Positions 47,423 to 59,208 of a stretch of DNA of 64,000 nucleotides are shown one piece after another. Each line of letters starts with the position of its first letter. Positions within the stretch are counted from its first letter, which is position 1. This DNA is from Deltaproteobacteria bacterium (lineage in GTDB: Bacteria > Desulfobacterota > Desulfobulbia > Desulfobulbales > JAGXFP01), in NCBI GenBank assembly GCA_020056965.1, contig JAGVGT010000023.1:1-64000 (forward strand). The letters run 5' to 3'. The position numbers and the translations under genes are program-made. The notes under the pieces were generated by a model that was not told where the DNA came from, made no database searches, and worked only from the letters and a program-made list of their open reading frames with translations.

Positions 47423-48178
47423 TCATTCCCGGACCCGGGCCAGGGTCAGCACCTCAACACGCAGCGCCCCGGCCTTCTTGAGGATGCGGGCGCATTCGTT
47501 CACCGTGGTGCCGGTGGTGAAGACGTCATCCACCAGCACAATCCGTTTCCCCCGCACCAGTTCCGGATCCCGCAGGGTGAAGGCATTTTTCAGGTTCAGC
47601 CGCCGGGCCTTGCCGCTCAGGCTGGTCTGCGGTTCGGTGTTGATGGCGCGGCGCAGCAGATCGGTCCTGATTAGGCGCCTGGCCTGCGGGAAGAAGGCGC
47701 TAGCCAGGAGCACTGCCTGATTGAAGCCGCGCTGGCGCAGCTTGCGGTCGTGGAGCGGTACCGGCAGGATCAGTTCGGGCGGCTCGATGACCGACTCCGG
47801 TGGCAACATTTCCAGCAGCGCCCGAAAACTGGCGAGAGCGTGGGTTTTACCCTGATACTTGAACCGGTGGATCACCTGGGCAAAAGGTTCGCTGTAGATC
47901 GCCACGGCCCGGGCCTGGTCGAAATGGTAGTGGCCGGAGAGGCACAGGCCGCAGAAATGGACGCCTCCGGCCGCCTTGGGAAACTGCCGGCCGCAGCCGG
48001 GACACAGGGGGCCGTTGACCAGCTCGATCTGGCCCAGGCACTCCGGGCAGAACATCGGCAGGGTTCCGGGTGGCAGCGCCAGCCGGCAATTCAGGCAGGT
48101 GGAGGGAAAGAGCAACTCGGTAAAGGCGGTCCGCAGCGCTTTGCAGAGTTGGTTCAGGCGGGAATTTCGGATGGGCAT
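47423..48178 (-). CDS. comF: ComF-family amidophosphoribosyltransferase-like protein
   Basis: A 251-residue ComF/GntX-type protein: N-terminal zinc fingers ('CLNC', 'CPECLG', 'CPGCG', 'CGLC') followed by a phosphoribosyltransferase domain with the PRPP loop 'VLVDDVFTTGTTVNECA' and 'LILPVPLHDRKLRQRGFNQA'. In naturally competent bacteria ComF acts in uptake/processing of DNA; in others its role is unclear. Start assigned to ATG 48178; a GTG at 48187 is also possible. The stop is immediately beside the convergent DUF255 gene stop. Confidence 0.92.
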   Translation of the reverse strand: MPIRNSRLNQLCKALRTAFTELLFPSTCLNCRLALPPGTLPMFCPECLGQIELVNGPLCPGCGRQFPKAAGGVHFCGLCLSGHYHFDQARAVAIYSEPFAQVIHRFKYQGKTHALASFRALLEMLPPESVIEPPELILPVPLHDRKLRQRGFNQAVLLASAFFPQARRLIRTDLLRRAINTEPQTSLSGKARRLNLKNAFTLRDPELVRGKRIVLVDDVFTTGTTVNECARILKKAGALRVEVLTLARVRE

Positions 48179-48251
48179 GGGCGACACCTGGTAAAGGGTA
48201 TCGCATTATTACTTGGTTAGGCGAGGCTTGGCAAGGGGGTGAGAGTTTAAC

Positions 48252-48352
48252 GAAATTTGGGAATAATGGGACTTATAGGACTAATGGGAGCTATGGGAAA
48301 CCACCCTCCCATTAGTCCTATATCTCCTATAAGTCCTATTACTCCCAAATAA
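48252..48352. repeat. Long inverted repeat 'GGGACTTATAGGACTAATGGGAG'
   Basis: TTTGGGAATAATGGGACTTATAGGACTAATGGGAG is followed by a 14-bp spacer and CCTCCCATTAGTCCTATATCTCCTATAAGTCCTATTACTCCCAAAT. The arms are near-perfect, with an extra short copy of the 8-mer in the right arm. It lies directly before the end of the DEAD-helicase gene and may serve as a terminator for convergent/adjacent transcripts. Confidence 0.8.
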
Positions 48353-48353
48353 T

Positions 48354-49889
48354 TCAGCGCCGCCCGGCCGGCCGGCTCCCCCCGGAACGAGGCCGGGAAG
48401 ATGAAGAAGAAGAGGAACGCCCGCCGGGCCGGGAGCCGCCGCTGCGGTATTCCGGCTTCTTGTGCTGAAACTGGTCCTTTTCCGGGTTGTAAGTGCCTCT
48501 GGGTGGTTCCACCAGCAGTTCCGGTTCGGGGACGGTGCAGGGCAGTTTGGCGCCGATGTAGGCCTCGATCTCCGGGATGTAGAAGGCCCCTTCCTCGCAG
48601 GCGAAGCTCACCGAAATCCCGCTGGCCCCGGCCCGGCCGGTGCGGCCGATCCGATGCACGTAATCTTCAGCCTCGTAGGGCAGGGTGTAGTTGACCACGT
48701 GGCTGACCCCGTCGATGTGGATCCCCCGGCCGGCCACGTCGGTGGCGACCAGCACCCGGATCTTGCCGGCCTTGAAATCTTCCAGGGTCCGGATCCTTTT
48801 GCCCTGGGGCACCTCGCCGGAGAGCATGTCGCAGGAGATGTCGTTCCTCTTCAAGCGGTCAGTGAGTTTGCGGGTCTCGTCGCGGCGGTTGGTGAAGACG
48901 ATGACCCGTTCCAGGTTGTCGCGGGTGATCAGGTTGTAAAGCAGGTTGTACTTCTCCCGGGAGGTGGTCAGGTAGACCAGCTGCTCAACGGTGTCCACGG
49001 TGACCTGCTCGCGGGCGATATCGACAATGACCGGTTTCTTGGTCCACTGGGAGGCCAGGTGGCTGACCTCGGGGGTGATGGTGGCGCTGAACATCAGGGT
49101 CTGGCGCTGCTCTTTAGGCGGGGTGGAGTTGACGATCTTGCGGACGTCGGGGATGAAGCCCATGTCGAGCATGCGGTCGGCCTCATCGATTACCAGAATC
49201 CGCAGCTGGCCGAGATCGACGATCTTGTTGCGCAGGAAGTCGAGGAGCCGGCCGGGGGTGGCGACCACCAGGTCCACCGGTTCCCGTTCCAGCTGGTTCT
49301 GCTGCTTCTGGTAGTCGATACCGCCGTATACCGAGGCGACCCGCACGCCGCTGTGACAGGAGAGTTCCTCGGCATCCTTGGTGATCTGCATGACCAGCTC
49401 CCGGGTGGGGGCCAGGACCAGGGCCAGCGGGGTGCCGATTTTGGCCGCCCGTCCTTGGGCATGGGCACTCTGCAGGATGGTGATCAGAAAGGCGGCGGTC
49501 TTGCCGGTGCCGGTCTGGGCCTGGCCGATCACGTCGCTGCCGGCCAGGGTATGGGGCAGGGACTCGGCCTGAATCGGGGTGCAATAATGGAAGCCCAGGT
49601 CGGCGATGGCGTGCATGACCTCCGGGGTCAGGTCAAAGTCGTGGAAGCGCGACTTGCCCTCCTCGGGGGTGACCTGGAAATTCTCCGGGTCCCAGGGGGC
49701 GGCTACAATGGCCACGGCGGCTTCAACCGGCAGGCCTTCCCCGGGCTTCTTGGGCTTGCGGGAGCGGCGGCGTTTTTTCCCGGCCAGCGTGGCCGCCTCG
49801 GTTTCGGCGGCAGTGGCGGGGGCGATCTGGTCGGGGGTAGCTGGTTTGCTGAGGCGATTGCGGATATACTTGACGAATTTTCTTAGCAT
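48354..49889 (-). CDS. rhlB: DEAD-box ATP-dependent RNA helicase (RhlB/RhlE type)
   Basis: A 511-residue RNA helicase with Q motif '[13 protein letters not shown]', motif I 'AQTGTGKTA', Ia 'PTRELVMQI', II '[13 protein letters not shown]', III 'SAT', V-VI '[13 protein letters not shown]' and '[10 protein letters not shown]'. A lysine/arginine-rich leader (to about residue 60) and a C-terminal tail of Arg/Ser/Gly ('[21 protein letters not shown]') are low-complexity RNA-binding regions. It probably unwinds structured RNA in ribosome assembly or decay. The gene symbol is by resemblance to the RhlB-like group. Monocistronic. Confidence 0.92.
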   Translation of the reverse strand: MLRKFVKYIRNRLSKPATPDQIAPATAAETEAATLAGKKRRRSRKPKKPGEGLPVEAAVAIVAAPWDPENFQVTPEEGKSRFHDFDLTPEVMHAIADLGFHYCTPIQAESLPHTLAGSDVIGQAQTGTGKTAAFLITILQSAHAQGRAAKIGTPLALVLAPTRELVMQITKDAEELSCHSGVRVASVYGGIDYQKQQNQLEREPVDLVVATPGRLLDFLRNKIVDLGQLRILVIDEADRMLDMGFIPDVRKIVNSTPPKEQRQTLMFSATITPEVSHLASQWTKKPVIVDIAREQVTVDTVEQLVYLTTSREKYNLLYNLITRDNLERVIVFTNRRDETRKLTDRLKRNDISCDMLSGEVPQGKRIRTLEDFKAGKIRVLVATDVAGRGIHIDGVSHVVNYTLPYEAEDYVHRIGRTGRAGASGISVSFACEEGAFYIPEIEAYIGAKLPCTVPEPELLVEPPRGTYNPEKDQFQHKKPEYRSGGSRPGGRSSSSSSSRPRSGGSRPAGRR

Positions 49890-50323
49890 AGGCTGGGTGA
49901 AAAAGGCTGACGGGATCGGGATGGGCGCCGGGGTCAGCGATTCAAAGTCCTTTGTTTGAGATTAGCTGCTGGTGCAGATGGAGCGGCGGGTGCTCCCGAT
50001 CTTTAAGTTCGGCGGTCCTGTCGGCCGGGGTGGCGCAGGTTAAGTGTTGCCGGTCGTTGCCGAAACCATGCGAACCCATTCTTTTAGTTTAAAAACCCCG
50101 TATAGTCAAGGTTATGTGTGGAGGTTGTCCCAGAGTACCGAAATGGGTGACCTGGCCAGTGGCCATTCTTGAGCGGAGAATAAATCGGGGGGATTGTTGT
50201 CAACTCAAACGGAAATAAGGTAAGGTGAACCGTCCCCAGGCCGGAAACCAAAAAACCGCCGGGGCCACTGATCACCTGGCCGCCAAGATGGCGAAGTATC
50301 GGCTGTTTTGACCTGAGGTGGGT
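49890..50323. other. 434-bp gap between helicase and binding-protein gene
   Basis: No convincing gene, RNA or repeat seen. It must contain the promoters of the divergent helicase and binding-protein genes. The minus-strand ORF 50084-50995 overlaps the binding-protein gene antisense and is a shadow. Confidence 0.5.
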
Positions 50324-51478
50324 ATGATGAAGAGACGCGAAAAACCGACTGATGGTTCGCTTGCCACCCGGCGCGAGATCTTGCAGCAGACCGGCAAAAT
50401 CATCCTGGCCTGCTCCCTGCCGGCCCTGCCCGGCTTCCGCCCCGGTTTGCTCCGGGCCGCCCCGGTGAGCAGCCGCCCGCTCACGGTGGGAATTCTCACT
50501 CCTTCCCACTGCGCCGGCCCCTACCTGCTGGCCCGGGCCGAGGGTTTCTTTAAGGCCGAGGGGCTGGCGGTGGAGCTGCGCCGCTATTCGGGCACCGCGC
50601 AAATCGCCGCCGACCTGATCGGCGGCCGCCTTGATTTCGGTCAGCTCGTCACCCCCCTGGCATTCGCCATGCACACCGGCGCCAAACCCTTCGTTGCTCC
50701 CACCCCGATGGTGGTGGTCCAGATCACCGGCACCAACGGCGGGGCCTTGATGATCGGCAACCACAGCAAGATCAGGGGGCCGGACGATTTCGCCGGCAAG
50801 ACCGTGGCCATTCACAGCAAGCTCATGGTCCATTACCTGCTGTTCGTGCTGTTCCTGGAGAGTTATGGACTCGACTACCGCAAGGACATCAAGTTCCAGG
50901 TGGTCGAACTCGACAAGCAGGTCGGAGCCTTGCGCGATGGCAAGGTTGACGCCATCATCATGCCAGAACCCAGCGATGCCTTGATCGAGGAGCAAGAGTA
51001 CGGCAAGGTCTATCTACTGACCAAGAATATCTGGCCCAACCATCCCTGTTGCAGCCTGGTGGCGACCAGGCGCCGCTATGACGCCGATCCCGAAGAGGTC
51101 AAGGCCTTCTCCCGGGCCCTGACCCTGGGGGCCTTGGCGGCCAACGAGCCGGATCGCCGGGACGGGTTGATCGACATGCTCCGCAACCAACCAGGTTTAG
51201 GTTACGATATTCTGCCCCGGTCGCTCCTGCAGCGGGCCTTCACCCCGGGCCGCACCGATTTCCAGCCCTTTCCCTACCAGAGTTCGGCCCGGTTGATCAT
51301 CGAGATCATGAAAAAACAGGCGCTGCTCGACGCCAGGGTGGACGATCGGACCCTGGCCGGCGAGGTTTTTCTCTCCGGACTCAGCCGCGAGGTGATGCGG
51401 GAGTTGGGGGCGACCCCGCCCGACAGCGATTACCGGGTGGAAAAGGTGCTCGGGCGGTTGAAAGATTATGGCGCCTGA
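50324..51478 (+). CDS. Tat-exported NMT1/ThiY-type substrate-binding protein
   Basis: A 384-residue periplasmic binding protein of the nitrate/sulfonate/thiamine-precursor (NMT1/THI5) superfamily. The N-terminus carries a twin-arginine signal ('ATRREILQQTGKIILACSL'). The mature part shows 'GAGPYLLARAEGFFKAEGL'-like ('CAGPYLLARAEGFFKAEG'), 'GGRLDFGQLVTPLAFAMHTG' and 'DAIIMPEPSDALIEE'. No ABC permease or ATPase genes follow; instead the stop overlaps the start of a membrane hybrid kinase by 11 bp, so it probably acts as the sensory binding component of that kinase. ATG 50324 has GAGGTGG upstream. Ligand unknown. Confidence 0.88.
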   Translation: MMKRREKPTDGSLATRREILQQTGKIILACSLPALPGFRPGLLRAAPVSSRPLTVGILTPSHCAGPYLLARAEGFFKAEGLAVELRRYSGTAQIAADLIGGRLDFGQLVTPLAFAMHTGAKPFVAPTPMVVVQITGTNGGALMIGNHSKIRGPDDFAGKTVAIHSKLMVHYLLFVLFLESYGLDYRKDIKFQVVELDKQVGALRDGKVDAIIMPEPSDALIEEQEYGKVYLLTKNIWPNHPCCSLVATRRRYDADPEEVKAFSRALTLGALAANEPDRRDGLIDMLRNQPGLGYDILPRSLLQRAFTPGRTDFQPFPYQSSARLIIEIMKKQALLDARVDDRTLAGEVFLSGLSREVMRELGATPPDSDYRVEKVLGRLKDYGA

Positions 51479-54137
51479 AGGGAAAATCGCCGCCCTGGCC
51501 ACCCGTTTCGGCAACCTGGGTTTCAGCACCAAGGTCTTATTGGCGGTACTGGTTCCCGCCCTCCTGATCTGTCTGGGGCTGGGGTTCTACATGACCGAGC
51601 GGGTCGGCCGAGACGCCAGCCAGAGGCTTGACGAGAAGGGCCAGACGGTCCGCAATCTCCTGGTCAAGATCAGTGCCGTTCCTCTGTTGACCTACGACTA
51701 TGAGGTTCTGGACGAGTACGTCAAAGAGGTTTTGCGCGACCATGAAATTGTCCAGGCGGTGATCCTCGGCCGGGACGGCCGGCCGGTCACCACCACCAGC
51801 GGCGCCCCCCTGGCGCTGGATTCCAAGAACTACAGGCTGTTCAAGGGCCAGATCCGGCATCTGGAGCGGGAGATCGGTCAGGTTGAGGTGACCGTCTCTC
51901 TGGCCGGTTACCGACAGGCGGTCCGAGACGACCTGCTCTTCCTGGCTGCCATGCTCTTGGTCCTGCTGGTTGGCGGCCTGCTGGTTTCCCTGATCATCTC
52001 CAGGGCGGTCAGCCGGCCGATCCGGGAACTGGCGGGGGCCATGGAGCAGGCCGCCGACGGCGACCTGACGGTGCGGGCGGTGGCCCGGAGCGGCGACGAG
52101 ATCGGCTTTCTGGCCCTGACCTTCAACCAGATGCTGAGCCAATTGCAGACCCGCGACCAGGCCCTGGCCGACCACCGCCGCCACCTGGAGGAGGAGATCT
52201 CCGAGCGACGGCAGGCGGAAATGCGGGTTCTGGAGCAGCGGGAGTTTCTCGACAGCGTCATGAACTCCCTTTCCCATCCCTTCTATGTCATCGACGTCAA
52301 CGACTACACGATCAAACTGGCCAATCCGGCCGCCCGCCTGGGCCAGCTGAACGAGATTACGACCTGCTACGCCCTGAGCCATCGGGCCGACCACCCCTGT
52401 GACGGTGTCCGTCATCCCTGCCCGGTCGCGGAAATCCGCCAGAACCGGGTGCCGGTGGTGGTCGAGCATGTCCATTACGACGCCACCGGCGCCCCCCGCT
52501 ATGTCGAGGTGCACGGCTATCCGATCTTTGACGCCCAGGGTGAGGTGGTCCAGATCATCGAGTACAATCTGGACATCACCGAACGGCGGCGGGCGGAAAC
52601 GCTGCTCAAGAAGATTCTGGAAACGGTGGATGACGGCTTCGTGGTCATCGACCGCGATTACCGGATTCTCTCCGCCAACCGCGCCTACTGTGAGTGGGTC
52701 GGTAAAGCAGCGGCCCAGGTGATCGGCGGCCGCTGTCATGAATTGACCCACGCCCTGGAACGCCCCTGTTTCGACGACGGCCTTGAGTGTCCGGTCCACC
52801 AGGTCTTTGCCACCGGCCGGCCGGCCCGGGCCACCCATCGCCAGGTTCGGACGTCTGAAGAGGGGGTGACCAGGGTTGTCGAGTTAAAGGCCTTCCCCCT
52901 GCGGGACGAAGCCGGCCAGGTGACCTCGGTGATCGAAATCGTCACCGACATTTCCGAGCAGGTCAGGCTGGAGGAGCAGCTGCGGCAGAGCCAGAAGATG
53001 GAGGCGGTCGGGACCATGGCCGGCGGGGTGGCCCATGATTTCAACAACGTCCTGCAGGCGATCATGGGCTACACCGAACTGCTCGGTCAGCGCTTGGAGG
53101 CGGACAGCCCCCTGCGCCGCTACCTGGAGATGATCCTGAGCTCGGCCACCCGGGCCCGCGATCTGACCCGCGCCATGCTGACCTTCAGCCGCAAACAGGT
53201 GAGCGAACCGGTGGTCTTGGATCTTCGCGAGTTGCTGGTTGGTCTCGAGAAGCTCCTGCCCCGCCTGCTGGGCGAGGCGGTCGAGCTGGAGGTGCGGATC
53301 GCCGAGGGCGATTTCCTGGTCCTGGCCGACCGCAGCCAGATCGAACAGGTCCTGATCAACATTGCCGGCAACGCCCGCGACGCCATGCCCGACGGCGGAC
53401 TGCTCACCATCAATCTCGACCGGATCAATCTCGATGCGGCCGATGCCAAGGCCCGGGGCTATGGCGAACCAGGCACCTATAATGTCATCGCCATTGCCGA
53501 CAACGGTATCGGCATGGACCGGGAGGTGCAGGCGCACCTTTTCGAACCCTTCTTCACCACCAAGGAGGTCGGCAAGGGCACCGGTCTGGGGATGGCCATT
53601 GTCTACGGGATTGTTAAGCGGCATGACGGTTATGTTAATTGTTACAGCGAAAAAGGGGTGGGGACCACCATCCGCGTCTATCTGCCGCAACTCCAGGGTG
53701 GCAGGGTGGATCCGGGCGCAGCCTTGGCGACGACCTTGGCGCCGGCCCGGGGCGGCAGCGAAACCATTCTGCTGGCCGAGGACAATCCCGAGGTCCGGCA
53801 GATGATCATCGAGGTGCTCCGCGGGGCCGGTTACCGGGTGATCGCGGCCGAGAACGGCGAAGAGGCGGTGGCGCTCTGGCAGAAAAACCGGGAAGACATC
53901 GCCCTGCTGCTCTTTGACGTCATCATGCCCAAACTGCACGGCAAGGCCGCAGCCGAACAGATCATGGCCCAGGGCGGCCAGCCGCCCCTGATCTTCCTCA
54001 GCGGCTATAGCGAAAACCATATCCACCGCCAGGGCATCATCGAGCCGGGCATCAATCTGGTCCAAAAACCGGTGTCGGCGCAAGATCTGCTCCGCAAGGT
54101 CCGCAAGATCCTGGACGCTGCCGGGCCAAATCTCTGA
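51468..54137 (+). CDS. Membrane PAS hybrid histidine kinase with receiver domain
   Basis: An 889-residue sensor kinase: transmembrane helix (about 23-42), periplasmic sensing region (about 45-155), second helix (about 158-180), HAMP (180-235), a PAS domain (about 255-375), a second PAS (about 378-505), HisKA with His523 in 'GGVAHDFNNVLQAIMGY', ATPase domain ('NIAGNARDAM', 'DNGIGMD', 'GTGLGMAIVYGI') and a receiver (765-885, phosphoacceptor Asp817 in 'LLLFDVIMPKLHG'). Translationally coupled to the upstream binding protein (11-bp overlap), which likely presents a ligand to the periplasmic domain. No response-regulator transcription factor is adjacent. Confidence 0.94.
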   Translation: MAPEGKIAALATRFGNLGFSTKVLLAVLVPALLICLGLGFYMTERVGRDASQRLDEKGQTVRNLLVKISAVPLLTYDYEVLDEYVKEVLRDHEIVQAVILGRDGRPVTTTSGAPLALDSKNYRLFKGQIRHLEREIGQVEVTVSLAGYRQAVRDDLLFLAAMLLVLLVGGLLVSLIISRAVSRPIRELAGAMEQAADGDLTVRAVARSGDEIGFLALTFNQMLSQLQTRDQALADHRRHLEEEISERRQAEMRVLEQREFLDSVMNSLSHPFYVIDVNDYTIKLANPAARLGQLNEITTCYALSHRADHPCDGVRHPCPVAEIRQNRVPVVVEHVHYDATGAPRYVEVHGYPIFDAQGEVVQIIEYNLDITERRRAETLLKKILETVDDGFVVIDRDYRILSANRAYCEWVGKAAAQVIGGRCHELTHALERPCFDDGLECPVHQVFATGRPARATHRQVRTSEEGVTRVVELKAFPLRDEAGQVTSVIEIVTDISEQVRLEEQLRQSQKMEAVGTMAGGVAHDFNNVLQAIMGYTELLGQRLEADSPLRRYLEMILSSATRARDLTRAMLTFSRKQVSEPVVLDLRELLVGLEKLLPRLLGEAVELEVRIAEGDFLVLADRSQIEQVLINIAGNARDAMPDGGLLTINLDRINLDAADAKARGYGEPGTYNVIAIADNGIGMDREVQAHLFEPFFTTKEVGKGTGLGMAIVYGIVKRHDGYVNCYSEKGVGTTIRVYLPQLQGGRVDPGAALATTLAPARGGSETILLAEDNPEVRQMIIEVLRGAGYRVIAAENGEEAVALWQKNREDIALLLFDVIMPKLHGKAAAEQIMAQGGQPPLIFLSGYSENHIHRQGIIEPGINLVQKPVSAQDLLRKVRKILDAAGPNL

Positions 54138-54189
54138 GGTCATTTTACGCAAGGTTGAGACTCCCTCGCAGGCCTTTGGCCGGCGCGAT

Positions 54190-54232
54190 AAATAGCTCCC
54201 TCGCCCTCCGGGAGAGGGTTGGGGTGAGGGGA
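54190..54232. repeat. Half copy of the 'CTCCCTC..GGGAGAGGGTTGGGGTGAGGGG' repeat
   Basis: CTCCCTCGCCCTCCGGGAGAGGGTTGGGGTGAGGGGATCAG, one arm of the element seen in full at 35501-35643. Downstream of the hybrid kinase. Confidence 0.65.
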
Positions 54233-54326
54233 TCAGACCGAGTCAATTCCTAAGCAAACCAAGCTGAGTTATAAGCGGAAAGATCAGCTCTTCTGCCCGG
54301 CCAGCGTCCACCTAGAGGTGATTAAC

Positions 54327-55202
54327 ATGACCGCCCGCTCCTTTACCCTGCTGTCGTCTCTCCTCCTGCTGTTCCTGCTGGCCGGGGGTTGCGCCACCCT
54401 GCCTTATCAGTACTCTGCAGCCAGGGAAGATGTGGAGTTGCCGGAGTTCGGACCGGCCGGTACGCAGATCGACCGGGGGAAACCGGTGGCCTTTCTGGAT
54501 GGGGTCGGCCATTATGTCGTCTCCCTGCCCAGCAAGCTGATCCTGCTTAACTGGGAGGTGGACAACCACCGGATTTCCCCGGAAACCGAGGCGCTGCTCA
54601 GCGACTATCTGGCCGCCAACCATCTGTCCGAAGTCAAGGTCCGGCTCAACCAGTATGCCCCGGGCGGCGAGTGGCGGCGCCTGGTCGCCAACCGGGAGAT
54701 GCCCGGTTTCTTCAAGTACACCCTGGGGGCGATCTCCACCTCGCTGTACACCATTATGCCGGGGCGCTTCTTCGGCGGCGACAACTACAACCCCTACACC
54801 AACACGCTCAGCATCTATTCCGACTTGCCGGCCGTGGTCCTGCACGAGGGCGCCCACGCCAAGGATTTCGCGGCCCAGAGCCGGAATTTTCGCGGCTGGT
54901 ACGCCATGATGCGGATTCTGCCGCTGGTGCCGCTCTGGCAGGAGGCCGAGGCCACCGGCGATGCAGTGGGCTACACCATCGAAGAAAAGCTGACCGAGGA
55001 GCAAAAGGATTCCTACAAGATTCTCTATCCGGCCTACGCCACCTACATCGCCGGGGAGGGACTGCGCTGGGTACCACTGGAGCCGTGGATTTCCTACGCG
55101 GCCCAGCTGGCGGTGGCGGTGCCGGGCCATATCACCGGGCGGATCAAGGCGGCCATGGTGGAGGAAGATGGTAAAGGCGGAACCGCAGAACCGCAGAAGT
55201 GA
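54327..55202 (+). CDS. Lipoprotein with HExxH-like 'HEGAH' motif
   Basis: A 291-residue outer or inner membrane lipoprotein: signal ending in the lipobox 'LAGGC' (Cys near residue 23). The mature protein contains 'PAVVLHEGAHAKDFAA' (H-E-x-x-H), a possible zinc-protease motif, and 'WQEAEATGDAVGYTIEE' that may supply the third ligand. Overall family not recognised by me; a membrane-anchored metallopeptidase is a reasonable inference. Start ATG 54327, with GAGGTGATTAAC in front; the ORF-track GTG at 54318 lies inside that site. Confidence 0.8.
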   Translation: MTARSFTLLSSLLLLFLLAGGCATLPYQYSAAREDVELPEFGPAGTQIDRGKPVAFLDGVGHYVVSLPSKLILLNWEVDNHRISPETEALLSDYLAANHLSEVKVRLNQYAPGGEWRRLVANREMPGFFKYTLGAISTSLYTIMPGRFFGGDNYNPYTNTLSIYSDLPAVVLHEGAHAKDFAAQSRNFRGWYAMMRILPLVPLWQEAEATGDAVGYTIEEKLTEEQKDSYKILYPAYATYIAGEGLRWVPLEPWISYAAQLAVAVPGHITGRIKAAMVEEDGKGGTAEPQK

Positions 55203-55281
55203 ACTGCAGCAGTGAGGGGTGTCGCCGGAGAACCACCCAATATCCAAGTAGGGCGCCTGACTTGAGTAGGAGATGAGGAAT

Positions 55282-55899
55282 ATGAGAAAATTGGTAGTGG
55301 GTGCTTTCACGACTCTAGACGGTGTCATGCAGGCACCCGGCGGCCCCGATGAGGATCGTGACGGCGACTTTCAGCACGGTGGCTGGCTGGTCCCTTACTT
55401 CGACCCAAAGTTTGTTGAAATCATGACCGAGTGGACGAAGTGCGCCGGTGGTTTTCTTCTCGGCCGTAAAACCTATGAGATCTTTGCCGACTCCTGGCCC
55501 AAATCCACCGATCCAGCCGACGAGATCGCCGTGGCCCTCAATACCCGGCCGAAGTTCGTCGTATCCAGGACGCTCAAGGAGGTCAACTGGAACAACTCCA
55601 TCCTGCTCAAAGGCGACGTTGCCCAAGCGGTCACGAAGCTCAAAGCGCAGGAGGGCGGCGAGATTCAAGTCCACGGGAGCAGCCACCTTATCCAGACCCT
55701 ACTCAAACACGATCTTGTCGATACGTTACGCATCTGGCAGTTCGCCGTTACTCTCGGTACCGGCAAGCGCCTGTTTGGGGAAGGCACGATCCCGCGTAGT
55801 TTCCGTCTTGTCGATACCCAGCTGAACACGACTGGTGGAGTTCTGCACGTTTATGAGCGCGTGGGTGGCCTCAAGTACGGGGAGGTAGAGGTTAGCTAG
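55282..55899 (+). CDS. Dihydrofolate-reductase-like (RibD C-terminal) family protein
   Basis: A 205-residue protein of the RibD_C/DHFR superfamily as found in many bacterial genomes: 'RKLVVGAFTTLDGVMQAPGG', 'FLLGRKTYEIFADSWP', 'FVVSRTLKEVNWNNSILLKGDVAQAVTKLKAQEGGEIQVHGSSHLIQTLL'. Binds NADPH in relatives, but the substrate is unknown. Either ATG 55273 or 55282 could start it; AGGAG suits the second. Codon use differs from the window average (less strict GC-ending), and the family spreads by transfer. It follows the lipoprotein gene by 80 bp. Confidence 0.9.
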   Translation: MRKLVVGAFTTLDGVMQAPGGPDEDRDGDFQHGGWLVPYFDPKFVEIMTEWTKCAGGFLLGRKTYEIFADSWPKSTDPADEIAVALNTRPKFVVSRTLKEVNWNNSILLKGDVAQAVTKLKAQEGGEIQVHGSSHLIQTLLKHDLVDTLRIWQFAVTLGTGKRLFGEGTIPRSFRLVDTQLNTTGGVLHVYERVGGLKYGEVEVS

Positions 55900-56323
55900 G
55901 AGACTGTGGTCTTCGATTGAGGTGCGGCATAGGAGTGATGCCTTCGCCAGCGCCTGGATAAATTACTTCTCCGCGCATGACGGGCAGGGAGCAGGTTCGG
56001 AGTCGATGGTAAGAGAACCTACTTACCGGCTTCCACCTCCCCGTAAGGAGTAAGTGGGTAGGTCGCGTTGAGGAACGAAACGCGACAACCTCAAAGGTCG
56101 TGAATAGCGAAAATGTTGCGTTACGCGGTACTGTCGCTAACGCAACCTACCCCTGTATTAATATTATCCGGGTCACAATCCACGATGAAGACTCTTCCGA
56201 AGGCATGGATTGAATTCTTATGCATGCAGGGGACGCCGGGTTGCGCATTTCTGTTTTTCCTGAGTCAGCGGCCCGCCGCGACAGTTCCAGCGCGTTAAAA
56301 CCACCAGAGTTTTCCAAAACATC
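55900..56323. other. Gap of about 420 bp with an inverted repeat, no gene
   Basis: Holds a GTAGGTTGCGTT-type element: TAGGTCGCGTTGAGGAACGAAACGCGACAACCT (56051-56083) and GTTGCGTTACGCGGTACTGTCGCTAACGCAACCTAC (56114-56149), arms of one hairpin-forming repeat. No credible ORF; the ORF-track entry at 56113 lies in the repeat. Confidence 0.55.
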
Positions 56324-56353
56324 AAAGCCGCTGCGAGTTATCGCAGCGGCTTT
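56324..56353. terminator. Rho-independent terminator of icd
   Basis: AAAGCCGCTGCGA-gtta-TCGCAGCGGCTTT: perfect 13-bp stem with a 4-nt loop, 27 bp after the icd stop (minus strand). Confidence 0.88.
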
Positions 56354-56379
56354 GTCATGCCTGGTGTCGGGCGAGAAAA

Positions 56380-58617
<2,238 letters not shown>

Positions 58618-58857
58618 TTACGAAGGGCGGGAGCGCCGGGGGTAGCAAAGATACTGATTCTGGGGCCAAATATTATGGCGGTTGCGGAGAAAGTTTTTAG
58701 CACAAACGGGGCTGGAATGCAAATGGCATGTTGCCCTTACCTTGCCATGCCTTAAGTAATTATTTGAGTTATTAAGCATTGGTTTGCTATACTGCCGGTT
58801 GGGCTTCAAGATTATCGAGGGTGGAGGCTATCCTGAAAATCAGAACCGGGGGAAGGC

Positions 58858-59118
58858 ATGGGTGGAATCGTGAGATGGTGTGCCGCGGGGGTTGTTTTGT
58901 TGGTCTTGTCCGGGGCCGGGTGTGGGGCCGGGAAAAACGAGGTGATGCTTGAACAGCAGCAGGCCTTGGTCCGGGAGTTGTCGGCCAAGTGCGAGAAGGG
59001 CCAGAAGCAGGAGTGTTCCCGAGCCGAGGAAGAACAACGCACCCTTTACAATGTGTACGGCTGCCACTGCAAGGACAGCCTGCCGCCGGATCACAAAACG
59101 ATCTGGTCGGGAGGTTGA
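58858..59118 (+). CDS. Small lipoprotein
   Basis: An 86-residue protein with a lipoprotein signal ('LLVLSGAGC', Cys22) and a mature part with four further cysteines ('CEKGQKQECSRAEEEQRTLYNVYGCHCKD'), likely forming disulfides in the periplasm. GGGGGAAGGC precedes the ATG. No family recognised. It is divergent from icd. Confidence 0.7.
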   Translation: MGGIVRWCAAGVVLLVLSGAGCGAGKNEVMLEQQQALVRELSAKCEKGQKQECSRAEEEQRTLYNVYGCHCKDSLPPDHKTIWSGG

Positions 59119-59126
59119 GAACGTTT

Positions 59127-59197
59127 CGGGTAACTTGACCGCGCCAATGAACTTACCGCGACAGCGCCGCCAACGTTCACGCGGTCAAGTTGACCCG
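59127..59197. repeat. Inverted repeat 'CGGGT.AACTTGACCGCG' at the edge of an AT-rich gene
   Basis: CGGGTAACTTGACCGCG (59127-59143) and CGCGGTCAAGTTGACCCG (59180-59197) are inverted (one extra base), around a 36-bp centre. It sits between the small lipoprotein and the coiled-coil gene and may act as a terminator or mark an insertion boundary. Confidence 0.6.
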
Positions 59198-59208
59198 ATT
59201 GTTATGGC

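Noticed and set aside
48462-49886. 474-aa plus-strand ORF
   Set aside because: Antisense shadow of the DEAD-box helicase.
50084-50995. 303-aa minus-strand ORF upstream of and through the binding-protein gene
   Set aside because: Antisense to the well-supported Tat-exported binding protein; no motif.
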